12,507 bases of DNA from Candidatus Methanophagales archaeon (GTDB taxonomy: Archaea > Halobacteriota > Syntropharchaeia > Alkanophagales > Methanospirareceae), in assembly GCA_021159475.1 (NCBI GenBank), contig JAGGRS010000174.1, positions 1-12,507 of the forward strand. Direction: 5' to 3'. A program made the position numbers and the translations under genes. Below the pieces are notes generated by a model that saw nothing but the letters and a program-made list of their open reading frames with translations, made no database searches and was not told the DNA's origin. The first letter of the stretch is position 1; each line of letters begins with the position of its first letter. Positions 12,032-12,507 of the stretch are shown one piece after another.

Positions 12032-12507
12032 ATGGAAGAAGCGAAGAAGATAACGATAAAGGGGAAGGTTCACGATGTGGGTTACAGGTTATTCCTGCTA
12101 ACGGAGGCAGAGAGCCTGCTCATTGATTATTTTGATGCAAGAAATGTGGTTGTAAATGGTGAGCAGCAATTGATTGTCCTCGTCCGCGGTCCGGGAGACA
12201 AGATCAGCACTTTTGTGGATTTTATACACTCGAATTATCCACCCGAAGCTTCCGTTCATGATATTTCGGTTGAAGAATACACTGAAGAGGTAAGAAGCAT
12301 TGATTCCTTCAGGCAGTCTTTCATGGTCGCGCAATTAGCAAAGATAGCCCAGGCTGGTTTGATGATGCTAAAGAAGCAGGACCAGATGCTCAGTAAGCAG
12401 GACCAGATGCTTGATAAACAGGACCAGATGCTGAGTAAACAGGACCAGATGCTGAGTAAACAGGACCAGATGCTGAGTAAACAGGACCAGATGCTGAGTA
12501 AACAGGA
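12032..12507 (+). CDS. Acylphosphatase-like protein with C-terminal KQDQMLS heptad repeats (partial)
   Basis: The gene starts at ATG 12032, 4 bases after GGAGG (12023-12027), and runs off the window after 158 codons. Residues 1-90 resemble acylphosphatase: a first strand, then GKVHDVGYRLF (11-21) matching 'G.VqGV.(F/Y)R' with the phosphate-binding R19, then DARNVVVNGE (35-44) where N38 (or N42) stands for the catalytic Asn, and an LIVLVRGPGD strand (47-56). The family hydrolyses acyl phosphates, but the usual 'Q-G-V' is H-D-V here, so catalysis is not certain. A linker helix (about 91-114) leads into an uninterrupted heptad repeat from K115 to the window edge. The fusion suggests the domain is anchored to, or multimerised by, a long helix. 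It diverges from the geranylgeranyl reductase gene. Confidence 0.75.
   Translation, partial: MEEAKKITIKGKVHDVGYRLFLLTEAESLLIDYFDARNVVVNGEQQLIVLVRGPGDKISTFVDFIHSNYPPEASVHDISVEEYTEEVRSIDSFRQSFMVAQLAKIAQAGLMMLKKQDQMLSKQDQMLDKQDQMLSKQDQMLSKQDQMLSKQDQMLSKQ
12374..12507 (+). repeat. 21-bp coding tandem repeat (KQDQMLS heptads)
   Basis: Six full 21-base units begin at 12374, 12395, 12416, 12437, 12458 and 12479, with a seventh cut by the window end. Units 3 to 6 are identical in DNA (AAACAGGACCAGATGCTGAGT). Unit 1 differs at two third codon positions and unit 2 encodes D in place of S. The frame is kept throughout. Identity at silent sites implies recent duplication or ongoing homogenisation of the later units. 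Confidence 0.95.

Noticed and set aside
12098-12334. A 78-codon minus-strand frame opposite the acylphosphatase-like domain
   Set aside because: It is antisense to a domain with recognisable motifs and lacks any start signal or family resemblance.
12374-12507. Regular 21-base direct repeats resembling a small CRISPR or non-coding satellite
   Set aside because: There are no spacers, units abut, length is a multiple of three and the frame is open throughout, so this is a coding heptad repeat.

Overview
The window is archaeal chromosome, most likely from a methanogen or anaerobic methanotroph-type euryarchaeon. Support comes from an archaeal S15 (S13e-type N-terminus), the archaeal/eukaryal S17e, a geranylgeranyl reductase for ether lipids, a coenzyme F420-binding FrhB-family protein, a UPF0280 protein (known mainly from methanogens and relatives), a DUF357 protein, TATA-type promoters, GGTGA-type ribosome binding sites and a tRNA without an encoded CCA. 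An ANME-1/'Methanophagales'-like source fits the FrhB plus glutamate-synthase pair, but that placement is inference. Coding is dense and no gene-free stretch exceeds 300 bases.

Left third (1-2880) is accessory in character: the tail of an unidentified gene, a DUF104 (AF2212-like) antitoxin with a PIN-domain toxin whose frame is broken at an A AAA AAG heptamer, then on the minus strand a Uma2-type nuclease and a UPF0280/ApbE-like protein, then a plus-strand DUF357 protein and tRNA-Val(TAC).

Middle (2896-6864): a minus-strand pair encodes an FrhB-family F420/flavin/Fe-S protein and an FMN-binding glutamate-synthase-type protein. Together they look like a split F420-dependent glutamate synthase. 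Divergently transcribed is a COG3199 ATP-NAD kinase-like gene, followed by a possible 22-codon micro-ORF, an unrecognised Cys-containing protein with a probable winged-helix N-terminus, and a class I aminotransferase (6922-8891), all tightly packed.

Right third (8917-11967) is a minus-strand housekeeping cluster: geranylgeranyl reductase, S15, a two-helix membrane protein, S17e and DapA, with several ribosome binding sites lying on the stop codon of the gene before. Divergent from it at the right edge starts an acylphosphatase-like protein whose C-terminus becomes a near-perfect tandem heptad repeat (KQDQMLS) that runs off the window.

Shared themes are nitrogen and amino-acid metabolism (glutamate synthase-like pair, aminotransferase, DapA) and redox cofactors (F420, FMN, NADP, FAD). 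The best items for a second look are the FrhB/GltB-like pair with its unusual cysteine pattern, the acylphosphatase-heptad fusion, the frameshifted PIN toxin, the micro-ORF-coupled unknown gene, and the possible recoded or mutated end of the UPF0280 gene.
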